Positions 6,856-13,412 of a stretch of DNA of 13,412 nt are shown one piece after another. The notes under the pieces were generated by a model, which saw only the letters and a list, made by a program, of their open reading frames with translations, was not told where the DNA came from and did no database searches. Made by a program: the position numbers and the translations under genes. Location: NCBI GenBank assembly GCA_035493195.1, contig DATJIM010000087.1, forward strand, positions 1 to 13,412. The letters run 5' to 3'. The stretch is from Schlegelella_A sp035493195. Lineage in GTDB: Bacteria; Pseudomonadota; Gammaproteobacteria; Burkholderiales; Burkholderiaceae_C. Positions within the stretch are counted from its first letter, which is position 1. Every line of letters starts with the position of its first letter.

Positions 6856-8151
6856 TCAGCGATCGCGGCGCAGCAACGGGATCGGCGCGGCGGCATCGCC
6901 AAGCATGAAGAAGGTGTAGACCGCGTTGCCCGGAATGCTGAGCGCCGGGTCGGAATAGATCGGGATCAGGCTGCCCGCGGTCAACACATCGACGCGCATC
7001 GAGGTGCTCGACGCGACCACCGCGTACGACGACGCGCTGCCCGGTGCGACGTTGCTCGCGACCACCGTGAACGCGGCATCGAGCGTCAGCGGCTGCGCCG
7101 CACCGGTGACGCCGTTGATGAGGCGGAGCTTGAGGTTGCTCGCCGCCGAAGGCAGGTGGTTGTCGTCGGTGATCAGCGTCGCGGTCGCCGCGCCGGCGTT
7201 GCCGTAGACGAGCAGCGTCGCGTCGCTGCCGGCGACGAGCGGCGTCGCCGGCGCACCGATCGACGCGCCGTTGACGCTGACGTTGAGCGCCGAGCTCGCC
7301 GGCACGATCGCATAGCCGCCGACCGACGGCGAGACGAAGCCGGTCGCGATCGGCGCGCTCGCGGCACTCGCCGAGACCACGGCGCCGGCGGTCGTCGCCG
7401 CGGCGAGGCGGACGCGCGCGTTCTGGTTGCGCGCGGCGGTGTAGGTGGCCTGCTGGGCGAGCAGCCCGCCGTTGACGAGCGTGCCGCCGACGCTCGGCGT
7501 GAGGATGATCGAGCCGACTTCCTGGTTGGTCACCGTGACGCCGTCGACGTCGAGCCGCAGGTCGGCGGGATTGCCGCCGCCGGTGACGCGAACCCGGTAC
7601 GTTCCCGGCGTGAACGACAGGAACGCGCTCGTCTGCAGGGTCGTCGACGACGGAAATGTGAAGCTCGGCGCCGCCAGCGTCGAGATGTCGGTCGCGGGGT
7701 CGGTGATGTAGACGTCGATCGCGCCGGCGTCCGTCGCGGCGTCGACGACGCGAAGCGCCGCGGTTCCCGCGGCCGGCGCGGCGACGTCCTCGGCGATCAC
7801 GGTCGTGCGCAGCGTGCCGCCGCTCTCGTAAGCGACGAGCGCGTAGTGCGCGTCCTGGCCGATCGTCGGCGCGATCGTGCCGACCGCGGTGCCGGTCGCG
7901 CTGTCGTTGATCTGCAGCGTCGGGCTGCCGGCAGTGACGCCGGCGTAGGCGCTGGCGGTGTCGGCGGGAACCGCGGCGACCGCGCTCGCGCCGTTGGCGA
8001 GCAGGTCGAGCGATGCGCGCGTTGCGGTGGCGTTGACCAGGCGAACGCTCGCGCTGCCCGACGACGACCCGCCGCCGCCGCCGCACGCAGAGAGCGCCAG
8101 CGCCGCACATGCGACGACGAATGCCGACCGGAGATCAATGTTCTTCGTCAC
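6856..8151 (-). CDS. DUF4397-type repeat lipoprotein
   Basis: 431-residue lipoprotein. The signal peptide ends in the canonical lipobox L20-S-A-C23, followed by a flexible GGGGGSSSG linker. The body is Ala, Val, Thr and Ser rich with repeated units that open with similar strands: SVRLVNA, ALRVVDA (followed by IDVYI), RVRLAAA and KLRLING. Such beta-sandwich units match DUF4397-like domains, for which no biochemical function is established. A role as an outer-membrane or surface structural protein is inferred. The GTG start at 8151 has AAAGGAA eight bases upstream and puts the signal peptide at the right length. An in-frame ATG at 8223 would add 24 residues ahead of the signal and is unlikely. 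It ends in the basic RRDR. It is divergent from the glycine-zipper gene and is followed, after 116 bases, by the lipoprotein-protease unit. Confidence 0.85.
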   Translation of the reverse strand: MTKNIDLRSAFVVACAALALSACGGGGGSSSGSASVRLVNATATRASLDLLANGASAVAAVPADTASAYAGVTAGSPTLQINDSATGTAVGTIAPTIGQDAHYALVAYESGGTLRTTVIAEDVAAPAAGTAALRVVDAATDAGAIDVYITDPATDISTLAAPSFTFPSSTTLQTSAFLSFTPGTYRVRVTGGGNPADLRLDVDGVTVTNQEVGSIILTPSVGGTLVNGGLLAQQATYTAARNQNARVRLAAATTAGAVVSASAASAPIATGFVSPSVGGYAIVPASSALNVSVNGASIGAPATPLVAGSDATLLVYGNAGAATATLITDDNHLPSAASNLKLRLINGVTGAAQPLTLDAAFTVVASNVAPGSASSYAVVASSTSMRVDVLTAGSLIPIYSDPALSIPGNAVYTFFMLGDAAAPIPLLRRDR

Positions 8152-8365
8152 TTCGATGGTTCCTTTGTTGCCACCGTCAACGCGTGGAACGGCTGGGCGT
8201 TGTTGGAAAAGACAGGATTGCACCCAACGTCACTCGTCGGGACATTGCCGGCATCGTGCGCAATGCAAAGAAATGTCAACCCGCGAGGACGACCACTTGA
8301 TTGGGCAGACGCCGCATCGAACTCTTGCCAAGATCGCGACTCGAATGCCCAGTGAGGGAAACCCA
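8152..8365. promoter_or_regulatory. Divergent intergenic region with inverted repeat
   Basis: This 214-base gap is clearly less GC rich than its flanks and must hold the promoters for the DUF4397 lipoprotein (minus) and the glycine-zipper protein (plus). A perfect TTGACA lies on the minus strand (8274-8279), without a good -10 hexamer at 16-18 bases. An inverted repeat CATTGC-N11-GCAATG (8243-8248 and 8260-8265) covers the spot where that -10 would be, so it could be an operator. No plus-strand promoter is convincing. Confidence 0.4.
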
Positions 8366-9133
8366 ATGATGATGACACGAACCAGGATCGCCCTCGCCGC
8401 CGCCGCGGTGGCCGCGCTCGGCGCCTCGGGCGTTGCGAGCGCCGCTGAATACGCGCGCGTGGTGTCGGCAAGGCCCGTGACCGAATCGGTTTCGGTGCCG
8501 CGACAGGAATGCGTCAACAGCCAGCAGCTCGTCCAGCAGCAGCCGTCCGGCGGCGGAGCGGTGGTGGGCGCGCTCGTCGGCGGCCTGCTCGGCAACCAGT
8601 TCGGACACGGCTTCGGTCGCGCCGCTGCGACCGGCGCGGGCGCCGTCGCCGGTGCCGCGTTCGGCAACAGCGTGGAAGTTGGTGCCAACCCTCCGGTCGC
8701 CGTCCCGACCCAGGAGTGCCGCACCGTCACCGGCCAGGAGAACCGCGTCGTCGCCTACGACGTCGTCTACGAGTACCAGGGCCAGCGCTATTCGACGCGG
8801 CTGCCCGAGGATCCGGGCCCGCGGCTGGCGGTCGACGTTCGGCCGGCCAATGGCGCGGCCGCCGAGCCGGCGCAGTACGGCGCGGTGCCGCCGGCAACGT
8901 ACGGCGCCGTTCCGCCGGCGTATGCCGACACCGCGCCGATCGTCAACAGCCCGCCGCCGCCGGTGACCTACGCATCCCCGCCGCCGGCCTACTACCCGGT
9001 GGCGCCGGCCGTGTATCCCGCCCCGTACTACTACGCCGCTCCGGTGATCGGCTTCGGCCTCGGCTACTGGGCCGGGAGCGCCTGGCACGGTGGCCACTGG
9101 CACGGTGGCGGCTGGCACGGCCGCTGGCGCTGA
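8366..9133 (+). CDS. Glycine-zipper 2TM (17-kDa surface-antigen-like) envelope protein
   Basis: 255-residue exported protein. The signal peptide ends near ASA at about residue 27. A conserved QECVNSQQ segment follows, then a glycine-zipper hairpin rich in GxxxG (GGGAVVGALVGGLLGNQFG...GAGAVAGAAFGN), as in the rickettsial 17-kDa surface antigen family. A second Cys motif (TQECRTVTGQENRVVAYDVVYEYQGQRYSTRLP) is the usual partner of that domain. The C-terminal 90 or so residues are a low-complexity Pro/Tyr/Ala tract that ends in a Trp-His-Gly run (WHGGHWHGGGWHGRWR). The zipper is thought to insert in the outer membrane; the tail is not typical. There is no lipobox. The start has GAGGGA seven bases upstream of the first of three consecutive ATG codons. 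The exact role is unknown. Confidence 0.88.
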   Translation: MMMTRTRIALAAAAVAALGASGVASAAEYARVVSARPVTESVSVPRQECVNSQQLVQQQPSGGGAVVGALVGGLLGNQFGHGFGRAAATGAGAVAGAAFGNSVEVGANPPVAVPTQECRTVTGQENRVVAYDVVYEYQGQRYSTRLPEDPGPRLAVDVRPANGAAAEPAQYGAVPPATYGAVPPAYADTAPIVNSPPPPVTYASPPPAYYPVAPAVYPAPYYYAAPVIGFGLGYWAGSAWHGGHWHGGGWHGRWR

Positions 9134-9146
9134 GCGCGAAGTCGCG

Positions 9147-9162
9147 GTAACGCCGGGGTAAC
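9147..9162 (+). promoter_or_regulatory. GTAAC direct repeat (11-bp period) upstream of secreted protein
   Basis: GTAAC at 9147-9151 recurs at 9158-9162, exactly 11 bases apart, 64 bases before the next ATG. The spacing suits a response-regulator dimer. A competing reading is a hairpin: ACGCCG at 9150-9155 pairs with CGGCGT at 9162-9167 and could be a weak transcription end for the gene before it, although no T-run follows. Confidence 0.35.
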
Positions 9163-9188
9163 GGCGTCCGGCGACCCTTGCGCTGCGA

Positions 9189-9206
9189 TCGAACGATGTC
9201 GTTCGA
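9189..9206. promoter_or_regulatory. Perfect 18-bp palindrome (operator-like)
   Basis: TCGAACGA-TG-TCGTTCGA is a perfect inverted repeat with eight-base arms and a two-base centre. It ends 19 bases before the ATG at 9226 and just before the ribosome site. It could be a repressor operator or a hairpin in the mRNA leader. The symmetry and compact spacer favour protein binding. Confidence 0.5.
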
Positions 9207-9225
9207 CGCGACGGGGAGGATCGCC

Positions 9226-9690
9226 ATGACGCGCTGCATGTTGCCATTGCTGCTCTCGTTGGCGATCGCGTCCACGGCCGCCGCCGGCGGCGTTCCCGCG
9301 ACGTTTCACGGCACCTGGGTGGCGGCCAAGTCGGCGTGCGATTCGCCGCTGCGCCTCACCGTCGCAGCGGATCGCGTCACCCTCGCGAACAGCGGCGATC
9401 GCGAATCGCTCGGCGGCATCGAGATGGCGGGCCCGGGCTACTTTCCGCCCGGCTATGCCGGCATCATGGCGGTGCTGATCACCGAGTTCGACGGCCAGCA
9501 GCCCGCGACGATGACGTTCAACGCAAACGAGAAGAAGGGCGCAGCCCTCATCGAGTTCGCGCCGCTGATGCCCGGCAAGGCGACGCCGCAACTGACGGCG
9601 TACAACGCGCGCATCGGCAAGCTCGGTCTCGCGAAGCGCTTCCCGATCGACAAGGTCGCGTTGAAGCGCTGCACCGCGACCGCCGCCTGA
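9226..9690 (+). CDS. Small secreted protein of unknown function
   Basis: 154 residues, not recognised. The signal peptide MTRCMLPLLLSLAIASTAAA is followed by a mature chain that opens with a GTWVA-type strand, as in small beta-barrel folds; that likeness is weak. C38 and C149 sit near the two ends of the mature chain and could form a disulfide. The sequence alternates short strands with a Pro/Gly-rich middle (GPGYFPPGYAG). The start at 9226 has a strong GGGGAGGA site and gives a signal peptide of normal length. An earlier ATG at 9178 would place 16 residues ahead of it and would run through the 18-bp palindrome. The gene probably belongs with the other exported proteins around it. Confidence 0.8.
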   Translation: MTRCMLPLLLSLAIASTAAAGGVPATFHGTWVAAKSACDSPLRLTVAADRVTLANSGDRESLGGIEMAGPGYFPPGYAGIMAVLITEFDGQQPATMTFNANEKKGAALIEFAPLMPGKATPQLTAYNARIGKLGLAKRFPIDKVALKRCTATAA

Positions 9691-9825
9691 CAGCGTCGAT
9701 CGGCGCCGCGGGGCCACCTCGGCGCGCCGGCGGCGCATCGCAGCGCCGCATCCGTACCCGATCCGTATCTCCCGCGCGGCGATGCTCCTCGCGCGGTCGC
9801 CTCCGCGACCATCGAGGAGAGTTCC
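9691..9825. promoter_or_regulatory. Leader region with GTAnC direct repeat and hairpins
   Basis: This 135-base gap holds a direct repeat of the form GTAnC with 11-base period (GTACC at 9754-9758 and GTATC at 9765-9769), 56 bases before the next ATG, like the one at 9147. Two GC-rich inverted repeats are also present: GCGCCG/CGGCGC (9703-9708 and 9720-9725), just after the previous stop, and CCGCGCG/CGCGCGG (9772-9778 and 9790-9796) in the presumed leader. Confidence 0.35.
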
Positions 9826-10227
9826 ATGGCACTCGGCAGAACCCTGATCTGCGCGACCGCGCTCGCTGCGGCGCTCGGCGCCGTCCGCGCTCAAGCCGTC
9901 GATCCGCAAGCGTCACGGCCCGGCGACGACGCGTTGACCTGCGACCAGCTCTACGCCGAAGCGACCGCGCAGTCGCAGCGCGATCAGGTCGAGCGCGAGA
10001 AGCGCAACGACGAGCGCCGCCACCAGACCCAGGCGACCGGCGCGGTCGTCGCCGGCGCGATGCTCGCCGGCGGAATGGGGGGCACCGGGGTGGTGGCGCA
10101 GAAGACCGTCGAAGCGAACGTCTCGTCGACGTTGGCCGAAGCCGCCGCACCGCCACAGCGCAATCCGCGCATGGAGCACCTGAAGCAGCTCTGGACGCAG
10201 AAGCACTGCGTCATGCCGAAGAAGTGA
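9826..10227 (+). CDS. Secreted protein with RPGDDA-x-TC-x-Q motif, paralogue 1
   Basis: 133 residues, family of unknown function. The signal peptide (1 to about 24) is followed by the motif R31-P-G-D-D-A-L-T-C39-D-Q41. A charged, probably helical stretch (about 50-68, rich in Q, R, E and K) comes next, then a Gly/Ala segment (about 71-87, GAVVAGAMLAGGMGGTG) that could be a membrane or zipper helix. The end is KQLWTQKHC128VMPKK. C39 and C128 may pair. The ribosome site GAGGAGA is well placed. The next gene begins 12 bases downstream and encodes a paralogue with the same motif at the same residue numbers, so the two are an operon derived from duplication. Confidence 0.83.
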   Translation: MALGRTLICATALAAALGAVRAQAVDPQASRPGDDALTCDQLYAEATAQSQRDQVEREKRNDERRHQTQATGAVVAGAMLAGGMGGTGVVAQKTVEANVSSTLAEAAAPPQRNPRMEHLKQLWTQKHCVMPKK

Positions 10228-10239
10228 CGGGAGGCCGCC

Positions 10240-10743
10240 ATGACGAAGATGTCGAGGACCCTCTTCGCGGCTGTTGCGATCGGCGCGCTCGTCGGCTCCG
10301 CATGGGCGGCGCCGCAAGCCGGCGGCAACCGGCCCGGCGACGACGCGATGACGTGCGAGCAGATCGCCGCCGAGCTCGTGCCGTACATGCAGCAGGTCGC
10401 GCCGAACGTGCAGGCCCTGGCAGCGACGCAGCAGCGCGAGTTCGAGCAGGCGCAGGCGAAGCACGCCGCGCGCGAGCCAGCGCACTTGACGCTCGCGGGG
10501 ATGGCAGCCGCGACGACGCTCGACCCCACCGGTGCGTCGCAGCGCGCGTACACGGCGGCCGCCATGGCGCAGATGGCGAAAGAGCGCGCCGAAGACCGGG
10601 CCGAGGCCGCGTCGCCGCAGGCCCAGCAGGCCAAAGCGCAGCGCGAACAGTTGGCGGCACAAGCGCAGACGCTGCAGGCCGACGCGCGGCTGCAGCGGCT
10701 GATGCAGCTCGGCCAGCAGAAGGGATGCGACCGCAAGCGCTGA
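10240..10743 (+). CDS. Secreted protein with RPGDDA-x-TC-x-Q motif, paralogue 2
   Basis: 167 residues, family of unknown function. The signal peptide ends at AWA (about 23). The motif R31-P-G-D-D-A-M-T-C39-E-Q41 matches the preceding gene residue for residue, and the end (LMQLGQQKGC163DRKR) resembles its partner (LKQLWTQKHCVMPKK). The middle differs: instead of the Gly-rich segment it has long Ala/Gln/Glu-rich stretches (about 66-83 and 118-158) that look helical or coiled-coil. C39 and C163 are the only cysteines in the mature chain. GGGAGG lies six bases before the ATG. A strong terminator follows directly. It may act as a pair with its neighbour in the periplasm; that is inference. Confidence 0.85.
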   Translation: MTKMSRTLFAAVAIGALVGSAWAAPQAGGNRPGDDAMTCEQIAAELVPYMQQVAPNVQALAATQQREFEQAQAKHAAREPAHLTLAGMAAATTLDPTGASQRAYTAAAMAQMAKERAEDRAEAASPQAQQAKAQREQLAAQAQTLQADARLQRLMQLGQQKGCDRKR

Positions 10744-10745
10744 TG

Positions 10746-10776
10746 AAAAGGGGACCCGTGGGTCCCCCTTCGTTTG
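10746..10776. terminator. Bidirectional rho-independent terminator
   Basis: GGGGACCC (10750-10757) and GGGTCCCC (10760-10767) form a perfect eight-pair hairpin between two converging genes. Read on the minus strand the stem is followed by CCTTTTC-type sequence, a good end for tkt-gap. Read on the plus strand it is followed by CTTCGTTT, a weaker U-tract for the secreted-protein operon. Confidence 0.9.
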
Positions 10777-10792
10777 CCGAGCGGCCCGCCGC

Positions 10793-11800
10793 TCAGCGCA
10801 TGGACTTGGCGACGACGCGCGCCATCTCGAGCGTCTTGTTCGAGTAGCCCCACTCGTTGTCGTACCACGCGACGATCTTGACGAATGTCGGGTCGAGCGC
10901 GATGCCGGCGTCGGCGTCGAACACGGACGTCATCGCTTCGCCGCGGAAGTCGGTCGAGACGACCTTGTCCTCGGTGTAGCCGAGGATGCCCTTCAGCGCC
11001 CCTTCGGACTGCGCCTTCATCTCGGCGCAGATCTCGGCGTAGCTCGCCTCGCGCGCGAGCTCGCACGTGAGGTCGATCACCGAGACGTCGGACGTCGGCA
11101 CGCGGAACGACATCCCGGTCAGCTTCTTGTTGAGCTCGGGGATGACGACGCCGACCGCCTTCGCGGCGCCGGTCGACGACGGAATGATGTTCTCGAGGAT
11201 GCCGCGGCCGCCGCGCCAGTCCTTGTTGCTCGGGCCGTCGACGACCTTCTGCGACGCCGTCGCGGCGTGCACCGTCGTCATCAGGCCGCGCTTGATGCCC
11301 CACTTGTCGTGCAGCACCTTGGCGACCGGCGCCAGGCAGTTGGTCGTGCACGACGCGTTCGAGATGACCGCCTGGCCGGCGTAAGTCTTGTCGTTGACGC
11401 CGTAGACGAACATCGGCGTGTCGTCCTTCGACGGCGCCGACAGGATCACCTTCTTCGCGCCGGCGTCGACGTGCTTCTGCCCCGCTTCCTTGGTGAGGAA
11501 GAGGCCGGTCGACTCGATCACGACCGCGGCGCCGACGTCGCCCCACTTGAGATTCGCCGGATCCTTCTCCTGCGTCAGCCGGATCCGCTTGCCGGCGACG
11601 ACGAGCGTGTTGCCGTCGACGACGATGTCGCCGCGGAAGCGCCCGTGCACCGAGTCGTAGCGGAGCATGTACGCGAGGTAGTCGGGCTCGAGCAGGTCGT
11701 TGATGGCGACGACCTCGACGTCCGGAAAGTTCTGGACCGCAGCGCGAAACACCATGCGTCCGATGCGGCCGAAGCCGTTGATGCCGATCTTGATGGTCAT
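10793..11800 (-). CDS. gap: Glyceraldehyde-3-phosphate dehydrogenase, type I
   Basis: Converts glyceraldehyde-3-phosphate, phosphate and NAD to 1,3-bisphosphoglycerate in the cytoplasm, in glycolysis or in reverse for gluconeogenesis and carbon fixation. It is 335 residues, the usual length. The Rossmann opening INGFGRIGR is at residues 6-14. The catalytic cysteine is C151 in SNASCTTNCLAP, and its partner H178 lies in TTVHAATASQK. The phosphate-binding segment (NIIPSSTGAAKAVG) and the closing WYDNEWGYSNK are intact. The acidic residue after the second strand (INDL) fits NAD rather than NADP preference. GGAG lies about nine bases before the ATG. It sits 31 bases downstream of tkt on the same strand, a typical betaproteobacterial arrangement, and ends at the shared terminator. 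Some species carry a second gap gene for carbon fixation; the sequence here does not decide that. Confidence 0.97.
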   Translation of the reverse strand: MTIKIGINGFGRIGRMVFRAAVQNFPDVEVVAINDLLEPDYLAYMLRYDSVHGRFRGDIVVDGNTLVVAGKRIRLTQEKDPANLKWGDVGAAVVIESTGLFLTKEAGQKHVDAGAKKVILSAPSKDDTPMFVYGVNDKTYAGQAVISNASCTTNCLAPVAKVLHDKWGIKRGLMTTVHAATASQKVVDGPSNKDWRGGRGILENIIPSSTGAAKAVGVVIPELNKKLTGMSFRVPTSDVSVIDLTCELAREASYAEICAEMKAQSEGALKGILGYTEDKVVSTDFRGEAMTSVFDADAGIALDPTFVKIVAWYDNEWGYSNKTLEMARVVAKSMR

Positions 11801-11831
11801 GACGGGAAGCTCCGTGGATGCGAAAGAGGGT

Positions 11832-13412
11832 TCAGCGTCGTCCGAGCGCCGCGCGCACCGTCGCGACGACGTTGTCGACCGTGAAGCCGAAGTGCTGGAA
11901 GAGCGCCGGCCCCGGCGCCGACTCGCCGTAGCGGTCGATGCCGACGACGGCGGCGCAGCCGTATTTCCACCAGCCGTCGGTGGCGCCCATCTCGACCGCG
12001 ATGCGCGGGACGCCCGGCGGCAGCACCGACCGCTTCCAGGTGTCGCTCTGGCGGTCGAACACCGTCGTCGACGGCATCGAGACGACGCGCACCGCGATCC
12101 GGCCGTTCTCCGGCAGCGCGAGCTGCTGCTGCGCGTTGAGCGCGAGCGCGACCTCGGAGCCGGTGGCGATGACGACCGCGCGCGGCGGCTCGCGCAGGCC
12201 GACCTCGACCGGTTCGGCGAGGACGTACGCGCCGCGCGCGATGTCCGCGAGCGCGACGTCGGCGCCGTCGGCATCGAACGCGGGCTTGGGCGCGTAGGGC
12301 AGGTTCTGCCGCGACAGCAGCAGCGCCGTCGGCCGGTTGCGGCTCTCGATCGCCGCGCTCCACGCGACCAGCGTTTCGACCGTGTCGCACGGGCGCCAGA
12401 CGTCGAGATTGGGGATCAACCGAAGCGACGCCGCGTGCTCGACCGACTGGTGCGTCGGCCCGTCCTCGCCGAGACCGATCGAATCGTGCGTGAAGACGTG
12501 GACGACGCGCTGCCCCATCAACGCCGCCATGCGGATCGCGTTGCGGCTGTAGTCGCTGAAGGTGAGGAAGGTGCCGCCGTACGGAATGAAGCCGCCGTGC
12601 AGCGCGACGCCGTTCATGATCGCCGCCATGCCGAACTCGCGGACGCCGTAGTTGATGTGGCGGCCGCCGCGACCGTCGGCGTCGACCGCGACGGCGCCGT
12701 CGCTCGCGAAGCGCAGCGCAGGCGTGTGCTTGGTGTTGGTCAGATTCGACCCGGTGAGATCGGCGCTGCCGCCGAGCAGCTCGGGCAACGCCTCGGTCAG
12801 CGCCTCGAGGGCGAGCTGGCTCGCCTTCCGGCTCGCGACCGTCTCCGCCCTGCCGTGCGCTGCGACCGCCGTCGTGCGAACGATCTCGCTCCAGCGCGCC
12901 GGCAGCTCGCCCGCCATCCGCCGCGTGTACTCGGCGGCGAGCGCTGGGTGCGCCGCGGCGTACGCGGCGAACGCGCTCTCCCACGCGCTCTCGACGGCGT
13001 CGCCGCGCTCGCTCGCGTCCCACGCGGCGTAGGCGGCGTCGGGAACGACGAACGGCGCGTGCGACCAGCCGAGCGCATCGCGCGTCGCCTGCACCTCGGG
13101 TGCGCCGAGCGCCTCGCCGTGCGCCTTGGCGGTGCCCGCCCGCGTCGGCGCGCCCTTGCCGATCGTCGTCTTGCAGCAGACGATCGTGGGCCTCCCGGTG
13201 CTGCGCCTGGCTCGCGCGATCGCGGCGTCGACGGCGTCGACATCGTGGCCGTCGACGTTCGCGATGACGTGCCAGCCGTATGCTTCGAAGCGCTTCGGCG
13301 TGTCGTCGACGAACCAGGGCGCGACGGCGCCGTCGATCGAGATGCCGTTGTCGTCGTAGATCGCGATCAGCTTGTCGAGCTTCCACGCGCCGGCGAGCGA
13401 GCACGCCTCGTG
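11832..13412 (-). CDS. tkt: Transketolase, 5' end cut by window edge
   Basis: Thiamine-diphosphate enzyme that moves two-carbon ketol units between sugar phosphates in the pentose-phosphate pathway and the Calvin cycle. The window holds the last 526 residues. It opens at HEACSLAGAWKLDKL, just past the GDG thiamine-binding motif, so about 165 N-terminal residues are missing and the whole would be near 690. Visible landmarks are YDDNGISIDG, CKTTIGKG, the GGSADLTGSN segment, HINYGVREFGM with the glutamate that activates the cofactor, THDSIGLGEDGPTHQ, the LSRQNLPY strand, and the C-terminal domain ending HFGFTVDNVVATVRAALGRR. Every motif seen is intact. It is followed by gap after 31 bases, so the two should be co-transcribed. 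The promoter lies beyond the right edge. Confidence 0.97.
   Translation of the reverse strand, partial: HEACSLAGAWKLDKLIAIYDDNGISIDGAVAPWFVDDTPKRFEAYGWHVIANVDGHDVDAVDAAIARARRSTGRPTIVCCKTTIGKGAPTRAGTAKAHGEALGAPEVQATRDALGWSHAPFVVPDAAYAAWDASERGDAVESAWESAFAAYAAAHPALAAEYTRRMAGELPARWSEIVRTTAVAAHGRAETVASRKASQLALEALTEALPELLGGSADLTGSNLTNTKHTPALRFASDGAVAVDADGRGGRHINYGVREFGMAAIMNGVALHGGFIPYGGTFLTFSDYSRNAIRMAALMGQRVVHVFTHDSIGLGEDGPTHQSVEHAASLRLIPNLDVWRPCDTVETLVAWSAAIESRNRPTALLLSRQNLPYAPKPAFDADGADVALADIARGAYVLAEPVEVGLREPPRAVVIATGSEVALALNAQQQLALPENGRIAVRVVSMPSTTVFDRQSDTWKRSVLPPGVPRIAVEMGATDGWWKYGCAAVVGIDRYGESAPGPALFQHFGFTVDNVVATVRAALGRR

Noticed and set aside
8276..8300. Complete sigma-70 promoter from the TTGACA on the minus strand
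   Set aside because: No acceptable -10 hexamer lies 16-18 bases downstream; only the -35-like hexamer is noted.
6754..8355. A 533-codon plus-strand open frame opposite the DUF4397 lipoprotein
   Set aside because: Arg-rich shadow product. The minus frame has a lipobox, a ribosome site and recognisable repeats.

Overview
The window is a GC-rich (roughly 70% by eye) stretch of bacterial chromosome, densely coded with short intergenic gaps. The topB type, the birA plus small SPOR-like membrane protein pair, and the tkt-gap order all point to a betaproteobacterium, probably Burkholderiales or a relative. This assignment rests on protein resemblance read by eye, not on a search. I see no tRNA, rRNA, CRISPR array, insertion sequence or phage gene.

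Layout. Left block (1-4312): topB (DNA topoisomerase III, minus strand, 3' end cut by the window edge) is divergent from a three-gene plus-strand run whose coding regions overlap. That run is a SET-domain lysine methyltransferase, a biotin-protein ligase without the repressor domain, and a small membrane-anchored SPOR-like protein. Middle block (4260-10743): eight genes, seven with an export signal and one probable lipoprotein. A subtilisin-like protease and a small lipoprotein resembling its propeptide lie on the minus strand. A DUF4397-type lipoprotein, also minus, is divergent from a glycine-zipper outer-membrane protein. Three small secreted proteins of unknown function follow on the plus strand, two of them clear paralogues. 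Right block (10793-13412): gap and tkt (minus strand, tkt 5' end cut by the window edge), enzymes of central carbon metabolism. A strong bidirectional terminator separates them from the secreted-protein genes.

How the parts fit. The outer blocks are housekeeping: DNA decatenation, biotin loading of carboxylases, and the glycolytic or pentose-phosphate and Calvin-type steps. The middle block is an envelope and secretion island. Its most interesting parts are the protease with a separately encoded propeptide-like lipoprotein, and the paired paralogues with an R31-PGDDA-x-TC-x-Q signature. Short direct repeats (GTA-containing, period 10 or 11 bp) lie at similar distances upstream of three of the exported-gene units, which hints at a shared regulator. 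A perfect 18-bp palindrome sits just before one of the unknown secreted proteins. No complete new defence or biosynthetic system is visible.
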